The notes beneath the pieces were generated by a model. The model ran no database searches, was not told the origin of the DNA, and saw only the letters and a program-made list of their open reading frames with translations. The position numbers were made by a program, and so were the translations under genes. Of a DNA stretch of 60,867 nt, positions 1 through 8,873 are shown piece after piece. Position 1 is the stretch's first letter; the number at the start of each line of letters is the position of its first letter. The stretch is from NCBI RefSeq assembly GCF_014646335.1, contig NZ_BMNG01000012.1, positions 1 to 60,867 of the forward strand, in the 5' to 3' direction. Source of the DNA: Streptomyces lasiicapitis. Its GTDB lineage: Bacteria > Actinomycetota > Actinomycetes > Streptomycetales > Streptomycetaceae.

Positions 1-100
1 GGACGCTTCCTTTGTACTCACCCTCTCGGGCTTTCCTCCGGGCGCTTCCCTTCGGTGTTTCCAAACTCTATCAGGTCGTTTTCGCCTCTCTGACCACGAT
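1..100 (-). other. 5' leader of an rRNA operon (16S gene lies off the left edge)
   Basis: Read on the minus strand, this stretch matches the leader I remember upstream of Streptomyces 16S rRNA genes: a GATAGAGTTTGG block, then GAAGGGAAGCGCCC, GGAGGAAAGCCCGAG and GGGTGAGTACAAAGGAAGC. No mature rRNA is in the window; transcription would run left, and the boxA-like element and 16S start should lie just beyond base 1. The base composition is visibly lower in GC than the flanking genes. The identification rests on remembered sequence, not on a search. Confidence 0.8.
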
Positions 101-204
101 GATCTGTGGACATGAGGAACCAGACCCCACGATAGGATCCGACTCGATAGTTGCTGCCTGGCCACGACGCTTAAGTGCGTCGTTCGGCGCTGGGCAGGAG
201 TCCG

Positions 205-233
205 ACTCTACAACGGCGTCCGGGTCGGCGCAA
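205..233 (-). promoter_or_regulatory. Putative housekeeping promoter of the rRNA operon
   Basis: On the minus strand a TTGCGC (228-233) is followed after exactly 17 bases by TAGAGT (205-210), a good sigma-70/HrdB-type promoter aimed at the rRNA leader. Streptomyces rrn operons usually have several tandem promoters, and a weaker CTTAAG-N17-TATCGA lies further downstream on the same strand. Bases 1-378 hold no convincing gene: they carry this leader, its promoters and the upstream region of crr. Confidence 0.5.
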
Positions 234-378
234 ATCGTTTGTGCAGTGCTTCTACGTCTGCCAACCGGGACCTCTCGTGCGGAACCGGGACTTCTTATGA
301 CTTACGCTTCTGAACAGTGCGTCGTCCAGGACAGGTAGTGACGGCGGTATCGAATCTCCACCCCCTGGGAGGCTTGCC

Positions 379-828
379 ATGACCAGCGTTTCGTCCCCGC
401 TTGCTGGACGCGCCATCGGACTCGCTGCGGTACCCGATCCCGTGTTCTCGGGAGCGATGGTCGGCCCCGGCACGGCCATCGACCCGGTGCGCGAGCCCGG
501 CGAGGCGGTGGCTCCCGTCGACGGCGTCATCGTCTCTCTTCACCCGCACGCCTTCGTCGTGGTGGACGCCGAGGGCCACGGGGTTCTCACGCACCTGGGC
601 ATCGACACCGTTCAGCTCAATGGCGAGGGCTTCGAGCTCCTGGTCAACAAGGGAGACACCGTACAGCGGGGTCAGTCCGTGGTGCGCTGGGACCCGGCCG
701 CCGTCGAGGCCGCCGGCAAGTCTCCGGTGTGCCCCATCGTGGCGCTCGAGGCGACGGCCGAGTCGCTGTCCGACCTCGTTGAGGACGGCGAAGTGAAGGC
801 CGGCGACGCTCTCTTCGCCTGGAAGTGA
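379..828 (+). CDS. crr: PTS glucose-type IIA component (EIIA-Crr)
   Basis: Soluble IIA domain of the phosphoenolpyruvate:sugar phosphotransferase system; it accepts phosphate from HPr and passes it to a IIB domain, and in many bacteria is a regulatory hub. The 149 residues span a single EIIA-Glc domain of normal length. The segment THLGIDTVQLNGEGF carries the phosphorylated histidine at about residue 72, and HPHAF supplies the partner histidine at about 57. The ATG follows a GGGAGG ribosome site. ptsI starts 81 bases downstream on the same strand, so the two probably form an operon; ptsH is not next to them, as is usual in Streptomyces. I looked for a DasR-type operator upstream and saw none that convinced me. 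Confidence 0.95.
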   Translation: MTSVSSPLAGRAIGLAAVPDPVFSGAMVGPGTAIDPVREPGEAVAPVDGVIVSLHPHAFVVVDAEGHGVLTHLGIDTVQLNGEGFELLVNKGDTVQRGQSVVRWDPAAVEAAGKSPVCPIVALEATAESLSDLVEDGEVKAGDALFAWK

Positions 829-909
829 CGGCAGCGCCGTCGCTGGTCGACGGCAGGTAGGACATCCACCGCGGCGGCTGGGCCCGTCGCACTACCGGAG
901 ACGGGTGCA

Positions 910-2580
910 ATGGAGACAACGCTGCGAGGCGTCGGCGTGAGCCACGGGGTGGCGATCGGCGAGGTTCGGCACATGGGCACGGCGGTCCTCGAGCCTCCGG
1001 CCAAGCAGATCCCGGCGGAGGACGCGGAGCGCGAACAGGGGCGCGCCCGCAAGGCCGTCGAGGCTGTGGCCGCCGACCTGATGGCACGCGGCAACCTGGC
1101 CGGTGGCGAGGCCCAGGCAGTGCTCGAAGCGCAAGCGATGATCGCTCAAGACCCGGAGCTGATCGCCGACGTGGACCGGCGCATCGCCGTCGGCAGCACC
1201 GCCGAGCGCGGTATCTACGACGCGTTCTCCCACTACCGCGAGCTCCTCGCGGGCGCGGGTGAGTACATGGCCGGTCGCGTCGCCGACCTCGACGACGTGC
1301 GGAATCGTATCGTCGCCCGGCTGCTCGGCGTCCCGATGCCGGGTGTGCCGGACAGCGACGAGCCGTACGTCCTCATCGCACGTGACCTCGCGCCCGCGGA
1401 CACCGCTCTCCTCGACCCGACGCTCGTGCTCGGCTTCGTCACCGAAGAGGGTGGACCGACCAGCCACAGCGCGATCCTGGCCCGGGCGCTCGGTGTGCCC
1501 GCCATCGTCGCGCTGCCCGGTGCCGGTGAGCTCGCCGAGGGCACGGTCGTGGCCGTCGACGGCAGCACCGGCGAGATCTTCGTCGACCCCAGCGCGGAGA
1601 AGCGCGCCGAGCTGGAGGCCGCCGCGGCCACGCGCAAGGCCGCGCTCGCCGCGTCGACCGGGCCGGGCGCCACCTCCGACGGACACAAGGTGCCGCTGCT
1701 CGCGAACATCGGCGGTCCCGCCGACGTGCCCGCCGCGGTCGAGGCGGGTGCCGAGGGCGTCGGCCTGTTCCGTACGGAGTTCCTCTTCCTCGACGACAGC
1801 ACCAAGGCGCCGACCGAGGAGAAGCAGGTCGAGGCCTACCGCAAGGTCCTCGAAGCCTTCCCCGAAGGGCGCGTCGTCGTCCGCGTCCTCGACGCCGGTG
1901 CGGACAAGCCGCTCGACTTCCTGACGCCGACCGACGAGCCGAACCCGGCCCTCGGTGTGCGCGGCCTGCGTTCACTGCTCGAGCACCCGGAGGTGCTGCG
2001 GACCCAGCTGACCGCGCTGGCCAAGGCCGTAGAGGGGCTTCCCGTCTACCTTGAGGTCATGGCTCCGATGGTCGCGGACCGTGCGGACGCCAAGGCGTTC
2101 GCCGACGCCTGCCGTGAGGCAGGGCTGCAGGCCAAGTTCGGCGCCATGGTGGAGATTCCGTCCGCCGCGCTGCGGGCGCGCTCGATCCTCCAGGAAGTCG
2201 AGTTCCTTTCGCTCGGCACCAACGACCTGGCGCAGTACACCTTCGCCGCCGACCGGCAGGTCGGAGCGGTGTCCCGGCTGCAGGACCCGTGGCAGCCCGC
2301 GCTGCTCGACCTGGTCGCGCTCTCCGCCGAGTCCGCGAAGGCCGAGGGCAAGAGCTGTGGCGTGTGCGGTGAGGCCGCGTCCGACCCGCTGCTCGCGTGT
2401 GTGCTGACCGGTCTGGGTGTCACCTCCCTGTCCATGGGCGCCGCGTCGATTCCTTACGTCCGGGCGACGCTGGGCAAGTACACGCTGGCCCAGTGCGAGC
2501 GTGCCGCGGCCGCGGCACGCGCCGCCGACAGTGCCGAAGAGGCGCGCAAGGCGGCTCAGGCCGTGCTGTCCGGCGAGTAG
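910..2580 (+). CDS. ptsI: Phosphoenolpyruvate-protein phosphotransferase (enzyme I)
   Basis: Enzyme I autophosphorylates from PEP on a histidine and transfers the phosphate to HPr, the first step of all PTS sugar uptake. The 556-residue length is typical. The N-terminal HPr-binding/phosphohistidine domain has GGPTSHSAILAR with the active histidine at about residue 186. The C-terminal PEP-binding TIM barrel shows LFRTEFLFLDD, SLGTNDLAQYTFAADR and CGVCGEAASDP, which carry the metal/PEP ligands and the conserved cysteine. All key residues are present, so the enzyme should be active. It is probably co-transcribed with crr, and it ends ahead of a strong hairpin shared with the convergent gene. Confidence 0.97.
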   Translation: METTLRGVGVSHGVAIGEVRHMGTAVLEPPAKQIPAEDAEREQGRARKAVEAVAADLMARGNLAGGEAQAVLEAQAMIAQDPELIADVDRRIAVGSTAERGIYDAFSHYRELLAGAGEYMAGRVADLDDVRNRIVARLLGVPMPGVPDSDEPYVLIARDLAPADTALLDPTLVLGFVTEEGGPTSHSAILARALGVPAIVALPGAGELAEGTVVAVDGSTGEIFVDPSAEKRAELEAAAATRKAALAASTGPGATSDGHKVPLLANIGGPADVPAAVEAGAEGVGLFRTEFLFLDDSTKAPTEEKQVEAYRKVLEAFPEGRVVVRVLDAGADKPLDFLTPTDEPNPALGVRGLRSLLEHPEVLRTQLTALAKAVEGLPVYLEVMAPMVADRADAKAFADACREAGLQAKFGAMVEIPSAALRARSILQEVEFLSLGTNDLAQYTFAADRQVGAVSRLQDPWQPALLDLVALSAESAKAEGKSCGVCGEAASDPLLACVLTGLGVTSLSMGAASIPYVRATLGKYTLAQCERAAAAARAADSAEEARKAAQAVLSGE

Positions 2581-2645
2581 TCGGACCCGGTCCGTCCTGG
2601 GCATGCCGTCCGACGACGAGTGACGGCAGTTCAGAAGGCTGAGCA

Positions 2646-2681
2646 GGAGGGCGCTCCACCCGCGAGGGTGGGGCGCCCTCC
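2646..2681. terminator. Bidirectional hairpin between ptsI and the convergent gene
   Basis: A 16-bp stem (2646-2661 with 2666-2681, one G-U wobble) closes on a GCGA tetraloop. It sits just after ptsI and ends five bases before the stop codon of the gene on the other strand, so it can terminate both. Confidence 0.8.
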
Positions 2682-2685
2682 CGCG

Positions 2686-3579
2686 TCAGTGGCGGTGTCC
2701 CCCTCCTCGCTCCTCGTCCTCCCCCAGGTCGGGTGCCGCGCAGTAGTCGACGCCGGACTCCGGGGCGATGAGGTCGCCGGAGCGGGCGTCGGTGCAGTAG
2801 GCGTCGAAGACCTCCGCGGAGGTGAGAGGGTGCAGTCGCTCGCCTTCCAGGCGCCAGCCGTGGACGCGGTCGCGGGTGCCGTCGCTGGTACGCATCACCA
2901 GACCGCCGGAGCTCTGGATCGCGATGCCCACCGCCAGGACCGTCGTGAACTCCAGAGCCTCCGTCTCGTCCAGTTGGGGACTTCCGTCGTCGGCGCACGT
3001 GACGTGCAGTGCGGCGAGGAGGGTCTGACCGTCGCACGGGACGCTGCACACGAGGTGGCGGGCGACGGGGCCGCCGGTGCCGATCGCGCGCATGAGCAGG
3101 TCGGAGGCCCGGGCGAAGGCCGCACGTCCGATGTCGACACCGCAGTCCGCGCAGGCGCCGATGCGGGCCAGGAGCATCGTCGCGTACTCCCAGGTGCTCT
3201 GCCGGACGGTCTCGTCGACGAGCTCTGGGACCATCTCGGCCAAGGTCTGGCCGTCGTACGGCATGGTCGGGCCCGTTGTCGCCAGTTCGGCGGTGAAGCG
3301 GGTGCGGCTCGCGGAGGCGTCCGGATCGAGGTCGTTCTCCGCGCAGAACTCCGCATACTCCTCCGGGTCGAAGAGCGCGACGCACGTCAGCCTGCCCTGG
3401 GCGGCGAAGGACCTGAGCAACGCCTCCACCTGCTGCAGATACGTCACGTGGTCGTCGAAGGTGAAGGTGCGATACCGGCGCATGGCCGCGAAGTCCTCGG
3501 CGTCGGCCAGCAGGCCGATGGTGCCGGCGACCTCGCGGCGCAGGACGCGTCGCATCGTGTCGTGCTGGGTGTGCCCCAT
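2686..3579 (-). CDS. Conserved hypothetical protein (unknown function)
   Basis: I do not recognise a named family. The 297-residue protein is soluble, acidic and mixed alpha/beta in appearance, with no signal peptide or membrane span. It contains a CADC pair in its middle third (GACADCGVDIG) and a further SVPCDG segment, but not the spacing of a zinc finger I can name. The end is low complexity (EDEERGGGHRH). The ATG follows GGGGGAA. It is convergent with ptsI and upstream of the acetoacetyl-CoA synthetase gene on the same strand, with an 80-base gap, so co-transcription is possible. Confidence is high that it is a gene and nil for its role. Confidence 0.8.
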   Translation of the reverse strand: MGHTQHDTMRRVLRREVAGTIGLLADAEDFAAMRRYRTFTFDDHVTYLQQVEALLRSFAAQGRLTCVALFDPEEYAEFCAENDLDPDASASRTRFTAELATTGPTMPYDGQTLAEMVPELVDETVRQSTWEYATMLLARIGACADCGVDIGRAAFARASDLLMRAIGTGGPVARHLVCSVPCDGQTLLAALHVTCADDGSPQLDETEALEFTTVLAVGIAIQSSGGLVMRTSDGTRDRVHGWRLEGERLHPLTSAEVFDAYCTDARSGDLIAPESGVDYCAAPDLGEDEERGGGHRH

Positions 3580-3659
3580 GATTCCCCCCTGCGGTCAGTC
3601 GATCAATGCTCACTCACCGTAACGGGAGGCACTGACAATGACCGCTGAGCGTGAGGGGT

Positions 3660-5642
3660 TCAGGCGCGTTCGCGGGCCAGCCGCTCGTAGAAGCGGAGCA
3701 GTTCGATGTTGTCGACCGAGCCCGCGTTGACCGCCTTCTGCAGCGGTGTGCCCTGGAGGAGGCGCTTGACCGGGACCTCGATGCGCTTGCCCGTGAGGGT
3801 GTGCGGAATGCCGGGCACCTCGATGACCTCGTCCGGGACGTGGCGGGGCGAGAGCTGTTCGCGGATGGTCTGCTTGATGCGGGCGCGCAGGTCGTCGTCG
3901 AGCGTGGCTCCAGGGGCGAGGTGGATGAACAGCGGCATCCAGTAGCCGCCGTCGGGCAGCTCGACGCCGATGACCAGGGACTCGCGGATCTCCGGGAGGC
4001 GTTCGACGGCTTCGTAGATGTCGGCGGAACCCATACGTACGCCCTGACGGTTGAGCGTCGAGTCGGAGCGGCCGTGGATGACGACGGAGCCTCGCGAGGT
4101 GAGGGTGATCCAGTCGCCGTGGCGCCAGACTCCGGGGTAGGTGTCGAAGTAGCTGTCGTGGTAGCGGCTGCCGTCCGGGTCGTTCCAGAAGTGGATCGGC
4201 ATGGACGGCATCGGGTTGGTGACGACGAGTTCGCCGACTTCGTCGATGAGCGGCTTGCCCTGGGCGTCCCAGGCCTGGAGATCGGTGCCCAGGCAGGGCG
4301 CCTGGAGTTCGCCGATGTGGACGGGGAGCGTCGGTACGGCGCCCGCGAAGCAGGAGCAGACGTCGGTGCCGCCGCTCACGGAGGCGATCCACACCTCTCC
4401 GGAGGCGTCGGCGAACTCGTCGTGCAGCCAACGGAATCCGTCGGGCGGCAGCGGTGAGCCGGTGGTGGCCACGCACTGCACGCGGGAGAGGTCGAAGTCC
4501 CGCGCGGGGTGCACGTCCGCCTTGCGGCAGGCCATGACGTACGCGGCGGACGTCCCGAAGAGTGTCGCTCCGGTGCGCTCGGCCACGCGCCACTGGGCGG
4601 CGGTGTCGGGGTAGCCGGGGCTGCCGTCGTAGACGACGATCGTCGTGCCCGTGAGCAGGCCGGAGACGAGGAAGTTCCACATCATCCAGCCGGTGGACGT
4701 GTACCAGAAGAACCGGTCGTCGGGGCCGAGGTCGCAGTGCAGGCCGACCTGCTTCAGGTGCTCTACGAGGATGCCGCCCTGGGACTGGACGATCGCCTTG
4801 GGCAGGCCCGTCGTCCCGGAGGAGTAGAGCACCCAGAGCGGGTGGTCGAAGGGGACTGCTTCGAAGACGGGGGCCGTGTCCGCCGCGGTGAGCGCGGACC
4901 AGTCCAGTGCGCCCTCGGGAGCCTCGGTGCCGAGGAGGGGGATGTGGACGACCGCGCGCAGGGTGGGCAGTTCACGGCGCAGTTCGGTGACGGTGTCGCG
5001 GCGGTCGTGTTCCTTGCCGCCGTAGCGGTAGCCGTCGACCGTGAAGAGGACCACCGGTTCGACCTGCTGGAAGCGGTCGAGGACGCTGCGGGCGCCGAAG
5101 TCGGGCGCGCACGAGGTCCAGACGGCACCGACGGCGGCGGTCGCGAGGAGGGCGACGACGGCCTCGGGGGTGTTCGGCAGGTAGCCGCTGACGCGGTCTC
5201 CGGGGCGCACGCCGAGGCCACGGAGCTCCGCGGCCAGGGACCCCACTTGGCGGCGCAGCTCGGACCAGCTGAGCGGGGTCGGGTCCTGCGACTCGTCCAC
5301 GTGGAGGATCGCCGGGGTGTCCGCGCGCGCGGGGTCCTCGCCCGCGCGCAGGGCGTGCTCGGCGTAGTTGAGGGTGGCGCCCGGGAACCACTCGGCGCCG
5401 GGCATGGAGCGGTCGCCGAGCACGCGCGCGTAGGGCGTCGAGAAGCGCACGTCGAACCATTCGGTGACGGCTTCCCAGAAGGTGTCGAGCTCGTCGACGG
5501 ACCAGCGGTGCAGGGACTCGTAGCCGCCCGTGGCGGGCGCTCCGTGGTGCTCGGCGGCCCATGCCTGGAAACGTGTGACCTGTGCGCCGGCGATCCGCTG
5601 CTGGTCCGGCTGCCAGAGCGGCGAGGGGTTCGCTGAGGACAT
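3660..5642 (-). CDS. Acetoacetate-CoA ligase (acetoacetyl-CoA synthetase)
   Basis: ANL-superfamily enzyme that adenylates acetoacetate and forms acetoacetyl-CoA, salvaging ketone bodies from leucine or fatty-acid breakdown. The reading frame is open well upstream, but the family-like N terminus MSSANPSPLWQPD sets the start at 5642 and gives 660 residues, the usual length. YSSGTTGLPKAI is the AMP-binding loop, STLNRQGVRMGSADIY the hinge region, and IPHTLTGKRIEVPVK near the end holds the catalytic, acetylatable lysine. The gene is divergent from the GH31 gene, with about 235 bases between them for promoters. Confidence 0.93.
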   Translation of the reverse strand: MSSANPSPLWQPDQQRIAGAQVTRFQAWAAEHHGAPATGGYESLHRWSVDELDTFWEAVTEWFDVRFSTPYARVLGDRSMPGAEWFPGATLNYAEHALRAGEDPARADTPAILHVDESQDPTPLSWSELRRQVGSLAAELRGLGVRPGDRVSGYLPNTPEAVVALLATAAVGAVWTSCAPDFGARSVLDRFQQVEPVVLFTVDGYRYGGKEHDRRDTVTELRRELPTLRAVVHIPLLGTEAPEGALDWSALTAADTAPVFEAVPFDHPLWVLYSSGTTGLPKAIVQSQGGILVEHLKQVGLHCDLGPDDRFFWYTSTGWMMWNFLVSGLLTGTTIVVYDGSPGYPDTAAQWRVAERTGATLFGTSAAYVMACRKADVHPARDFDLSRVQCVATTGSPLPPDGFRWLHDEFADASGEVWIASVSGGTDVCSCFAGAVPTLPVHIGELQAPCLGTDLQAWDAQGKPLIDEVGELVVTNPMPSMPIHFWNDPDGSRYHDSYFDTYPGVWRHGDWITLTSRGSVVIHGRSDSTLNRQGVRMGSADIYEAVERLPEIRESLVIGVELPDGGYWMPLFIHLAPGATLDDDLRARIKQTIREQLSPRHVPDEVIEVPGIPHTLTGKRIEVPVKRLLQGTPLQKAVNAGSVDNIELLRFYERLARERA

Positions 5643-5877
5643 GGGTCTGCTCCTGGACTGTGCGCGTCGTGGGCGGCTGTCGTGCGCACGGGCGTGGTGT
5701 GCGCGTGACACGGATGACACGGACGATGCCATGTGATCGACTTCCGCACCAGGGTGTCCTGCCGGACGGGCCTTGTGGGGTGTCTCCGGAGAGAGTGGGT
5801 AACGCAAGTCGGCGCTCGGGATGAACGGCAGTTGAACGCGGTACTCCTGCTGCTCCTTCGGTGGCAGGGTGAGCAGC
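5643..5877. promoter_or_regulatory. Divergent promoter region, acetoacetyl-CoA synthetase / GH31
   Basis: This 235-base gap separates two outward-reading genes and must contain both promoters. It includes a TGTGCGCGTGACACGG stretch with short repeats of GTGTGC and GACAC, but I could not fix a promoter or operator with confidence. Confidence 0.35.
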
Positions 5878-8235
5878 ATGAACGGTCGTGACCTGGTGCG
5901 TTCGGTGAAGGCGGTCGGCCTGTCCGACACGGCCCATGGGTTGCGCATGGTGCGCTCGGCATGGCGTCGGCGGCGGACCGACGCGGCGGGTCTGCCGCCG
6001 CGGGGCACCGAGCGGGCCCGGACGCCGGGTCCCGTCACCCTGGTGGAGCCCGGCCCGGGCGGTGGTGTGGTGCGGTTCGCGCGGTCCGAGCTGAGGGTGC
6101 GGGTCACGTCGGGCGGGGCGGTGTTCTGGGGCTGGGACGGCGCCGAGCCCGATCCGTCGTACGCGCTGGCCGCCGGCAGTCCCGAGGCGGATCCGCGGGC
6201 CGTGCTCGAGCCCGACAAGGAGGGCGGCTGGCGGGTGGTGTCGGAGCGGGCCACCGTGGTCGTCTCGCGGCACGGCGCGGTCGAGCTGCGCACGCCCGGC
6301 GGGGTGATGCTGCGGCGCGATCTGCCGCCGCGCTGGTGGGAGCCGGTCGGGGGCGGTACGGCACGCTGGGTGCAGCGGTCGGAGGTGGCGCCGGACGCAC
6401 GGTTTTTCGGTCTCGGCGGGCGGGCTTCGGGGCCACGGCTGCGGAACGGGACGTACCGCTTGTGGAACACGGATCCCGGTGGCTCCTTCGGGCCCGCGGA
6501 CGACCCGCTGTACATCACGATGCCGGTCCAGTGGGTCGTCGCCGACGTGGGGACGCATCTGGTGTTCCACGACAACACCTGGGACGGCACGGTGACCGTG
6601 CGCGAAGGCCAGGAGGGCGCCGGTTCCGGGCACGACAGGGCGGGCTCGTGCGAGGTCCGCATGGACGGGGGGCCGCTGCGGTGCTGGGTCATGATGGGCA
6701 CCCCCGCGCGCGTGCTGCACTCCTGGGCGACGCTCACAGGCACCCCCACGGTGCCGCCGGCATGGGCGCTCGGGCACCATCACGCGCGGTGGGGCTTCGG
6801 CAGCGAGCAGGAGGTGCGCAGGATCGTCGCGGGCTACCAGGAGCGCGGACTTCCCCTGGACGCCGTGCACTTGGACATCGACCACTTCGACGGGCACCAG
6901 GTGTTCACGGTGGACAAGGAGCGCTTCCCCGCCCTGCCGAAGCTGGCCGCCGAGTTGCGCGGAGCGGGCATCCGGCTGGTGTCGATCGTGGATCCCGCGG
7001 TGAAGGCCCAGCCGGGGAACGCGGTGTACGACAGCGGGGCCGCGGCGGACGCGTTCGTGCGGGACGCGGCGGGGCGGGCCGTGCGGGGCCTGGTCTGGCC
7101 CGGTGAGTCGGTGTACCCGGACTTCACGGCCGGGCGGGTGCGCAAGTGGTGGGGCGGGCTCTACGACGAGCGGCTCGCGCAGGGTTTCGCGGGCTTCTGG
7201 CACGACATGAACGAGCCGGTGTCGTTCGCGGCCTTCGGGGAGACGACCCTCCCCCGCTCCGCCCGGCACGCGATGGAGGGGCGTGGCGGCGATCACCGGG
7301 AGGCGCACAACATCTATGCCCTCGGGATGGCCCGCGCGGGCTATGAAGGGATGCGCGAACTGCGGCCCACGGAGCGGCCGTTCCTCTTCTCGCGCTCCGG
7401 CTGGGCGGGAATGCAGCGCTACGGAGGTACGTGGTCGGGCGATGTGGCCAGCGACTGGCCGGGGCTGCGGGCCTCGCTCGCGCTGGTGCTCGGGCTCGGC
7501 CTCTGTGGGGTGCCGTACTCCGGACCGGACATCGGAGGCTTCGACGGCAGTCCGTCGCCGGAGCTGTATCTGCGGTGGTTCCAACTCGGGGCGTATCTCC
7601 CGCTGTTCCGTACGCACGCGGCCCTGCACGCCGGTCGCAGGGAGCCCTGGGAGTTCGGGCCCGATGTGCTGGAGCACGCGCGCGTGGCGCTCGCCGAGCG
7701 GGGCCGGCTGCTGCCGTACTTCGTGACGCTCGCGCACCTGGCGCGGCGCACCGGCGCGCCGTATGTGCGTCCCCTGTGGTGGGGGTGTCCCGAGGACAGG
7801 GCGCTGCGGGACTGCGAGGACGCGTTCCTGCTCGGGGACTGTCTGCTGGTCGCGCCCGTGCTGCGGGAGGGCGTCGTCGACAGGACCGTGCGGCTGCCGC
7901 CCGGCCGGTGGTACGACACCGTGACGGAGCGGGCGTACGAAGGGCCCGGCAAGGTCCTCCTGGACGCTCCCCTGGCCCGCATACCGGTGCTCGCGCGCGC
8001 GGGCGCCGTGCTGCCCGTCCGGGGCGCGGACGGGCAGCTCGCGCTGGAGGTGTGGGCACCCGCGAAGGGGCGCTCCGGCGGTGGTCTGGTGATCGCGGAC
8101 GCCGGTGACGGGTGGGAGGACCCGGAGCTCCAGCGCTTCGGTGCGCGCTGGAGCGGGGACGAGCTCGTGGTCGAGAAGGAGGGCGACGGGCCGCAGCGGG
8201 CCGTGGAGTACACGGTGCGGGTGCGCGGGGTGTGA
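5878..8235 (+). CDS. Glycoside hydrolase family 31 (alpha-glucosidase/alpha-xylosidase type)
   Basis: Retaining glycosidase acting on alpha-linked glucosides or xylosides. The protein is about 785 residues. GFWHDMNEPVSF holds the catalytic nucleophile at about D443 and GGTWSGDVASDW the acid/base at about D522; YSGPDIGGF and RTHAAL are further GH31 signatures, and the DIDHF segment lines the -1 site. There is no signal peptide, so the enzyme is probably cytoplasmic and acts on imported oligosaccharides. A GTG three codons upstream (5869) is an alternative start; I chose the ATG at 5878 because CAGGGTGAG sits at the right distance. Substrate cannot be assigned from sequence alone. Confidence 0.9.
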   Translation: MNGRDLVRSVKAVGLSDTAHGLRMVRSAWRRRRTDAAGLPPRGTERARTPGPVTLVEPGPGGGVVRFARSELRVRVTSGGAVFWGWDGAEPDPSYALAAGSPEADPRAVLEPDKEGGWRVVSERATVVVSRHGAVELRTPGGVMLRRDLPPRWWEPVGGGTARWVQRSEVAPDARFFGLGGRASGPRLRNGTYRLWNTDPGGSFGPADDPLYITMPVQWVVADVGTHLVFHDNTWDGTVTVREGQEGAGSGHDRAGSCEVRMDGGPLRCWVMMGTPARVLHSWATLTGTPTVPPAWALGHHHARWGFGSEQEVRRIVAGYQERGLPLDAVHLDIDHFDGHQVFTVDKERFPALPKLAAELRGAGIRLVSIVDPAVKAQPGNAVYDSGAAADAFVRDAAGRAVRGLVWPGESVYPDFTAGRVRKWWGGLYDERLAQGFAGFWHDMNEPVSFAAFGETTLPRSARHAMEGRGGDHREAHNIYALGMARAGYEGMRELRPTERPFLFSRSGWAGMQRYGGTWSGDVASDWPGLRASLALVLGLGLCGVPYSGPDIGGFDGSPSPELYLRWFQLGAYLPLFRTHAALHAGRREPWEFGPDVLEHARVALAERGRLLPYFVTLAHLARRTGAPYVRPLWWGCPEDRALRDCEDAFLLGDCLLVAPVLREGVVDRTVRLPPGRWYDTVTERAYEGPGKVLLDAPLARIPVLARAGAVLPVRGADGQLALEVWAPAKGRSGGGLVIADAGDGWEDPELQRFGARWSGDELVVEKEGDGPQRAVEYTVRVRGV

Positions 8236-8268
8236 GACGACCACCGCGGCCGGGCGCGGCCCGCGAGA

Positions 8269-8802
8269 TCAGATGTAGCGGCCCTCGAACCATCCGCGTA
8301 CCACCGACGTGTGCAGCGGGAAGGCGAGTTCGGTGGGCCGGTGCAGCAGGTCCCAGCCGTCCGTCTCGTCTGTCGGCGCCGACTGCGGCAGGTCGGTCGC
8401 CGGCCGTTCGGGCAGCAGGCCGAACAGCAGCACATGCCCGTCGGGCGAGCTGAGCACCTCGACGATGCGTACGTCATGGCTCGCCGCGCTGATGCCTGTC
8501 TCTTCCTTGAGTTCCCGGACGACGGCATGGCGCCAGTCCTCGCGGTGGTCCACGTAGCCGCCGGGCAGGGCGGTGCCTCCGCGCGCGGGGGCGATGGACC
8601 GGGTCACGACGACGAGGCCGGTGCCCTTCGTGTCGTACGCCGGCTGGAGGGCTATGGCGACGGGCAGCGGATTCCGGTAGGCCACGGTTTCGCAGTCCGG
8701 GCAGTTGCGGGGCCAGCCTGTGACGTGGTCTCCGTAGAGCGCGCCACAGCTTGAGCAGTGGGAATCCGGTGCCGAGTTGGTGGGGTGCAGGGTTGGGGAC
8801 AC
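8269..8802 (-). CDS. Nudix hydrolase with N-terminal zinc ribbon
   Basis: The complete Nudix box runs from about residue 82 to 104 (GYVDHREDWRHAVVRELKEETG) in short form G-x5-E-x7-REL-x-EE-x-GI, so the metal-dependent diphosphate cleavage site is intact. Residues 16, 19, 34 and 37 are cysteines in two CxxC pairs, a zinc ribbon like that of NudC-type pyrophosphatases, although the protein (177 residues) is much shorter than NudC. The GTG at 8802 was chosen because the longer frame to 8880 runs back over the divergent gene's start. The substrate is unknown; the fold also occurs in NUDIX proteins of nucleotide clean-up. It is convergent with the GH31 gene, only 33 bases apart. Confidence 0.85.
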   Translation of the reverse strand: MSPTLHPTNSAPDSHCSSCGALYGDHVTGWPRNCPDCETVAYRNPLPVAIALQPAYDTKGTGLVVVTRSIAPARGGTALPGGYVDHREDWRHAVVRELKEETGISAASHDVRIVEVLSSPDGHVLLFGLLPERPATDLPQSAPTDETDGWDLLHRPTELAFPLHTSVVRGWFEGRYI

Positions 8803-8873
8803 GCGGCGGACTGTATCCGATCTCCGGGTGCCGGTCTTCCGCGGAGGGCCAACCTCCTGATAGACGCGGGTGC

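Noticed and set aside
12..338. 108-residue open frame at the left edge, + strand
   Set aside because: It is antisense to the rRNA leader and promoter region, has no ribosome site and has low-GC, non-coding composition.
379..2580. ptsH in the PTS operon
   Set aside because: No HPr-like small frame lies between or beside crr and ptsI.
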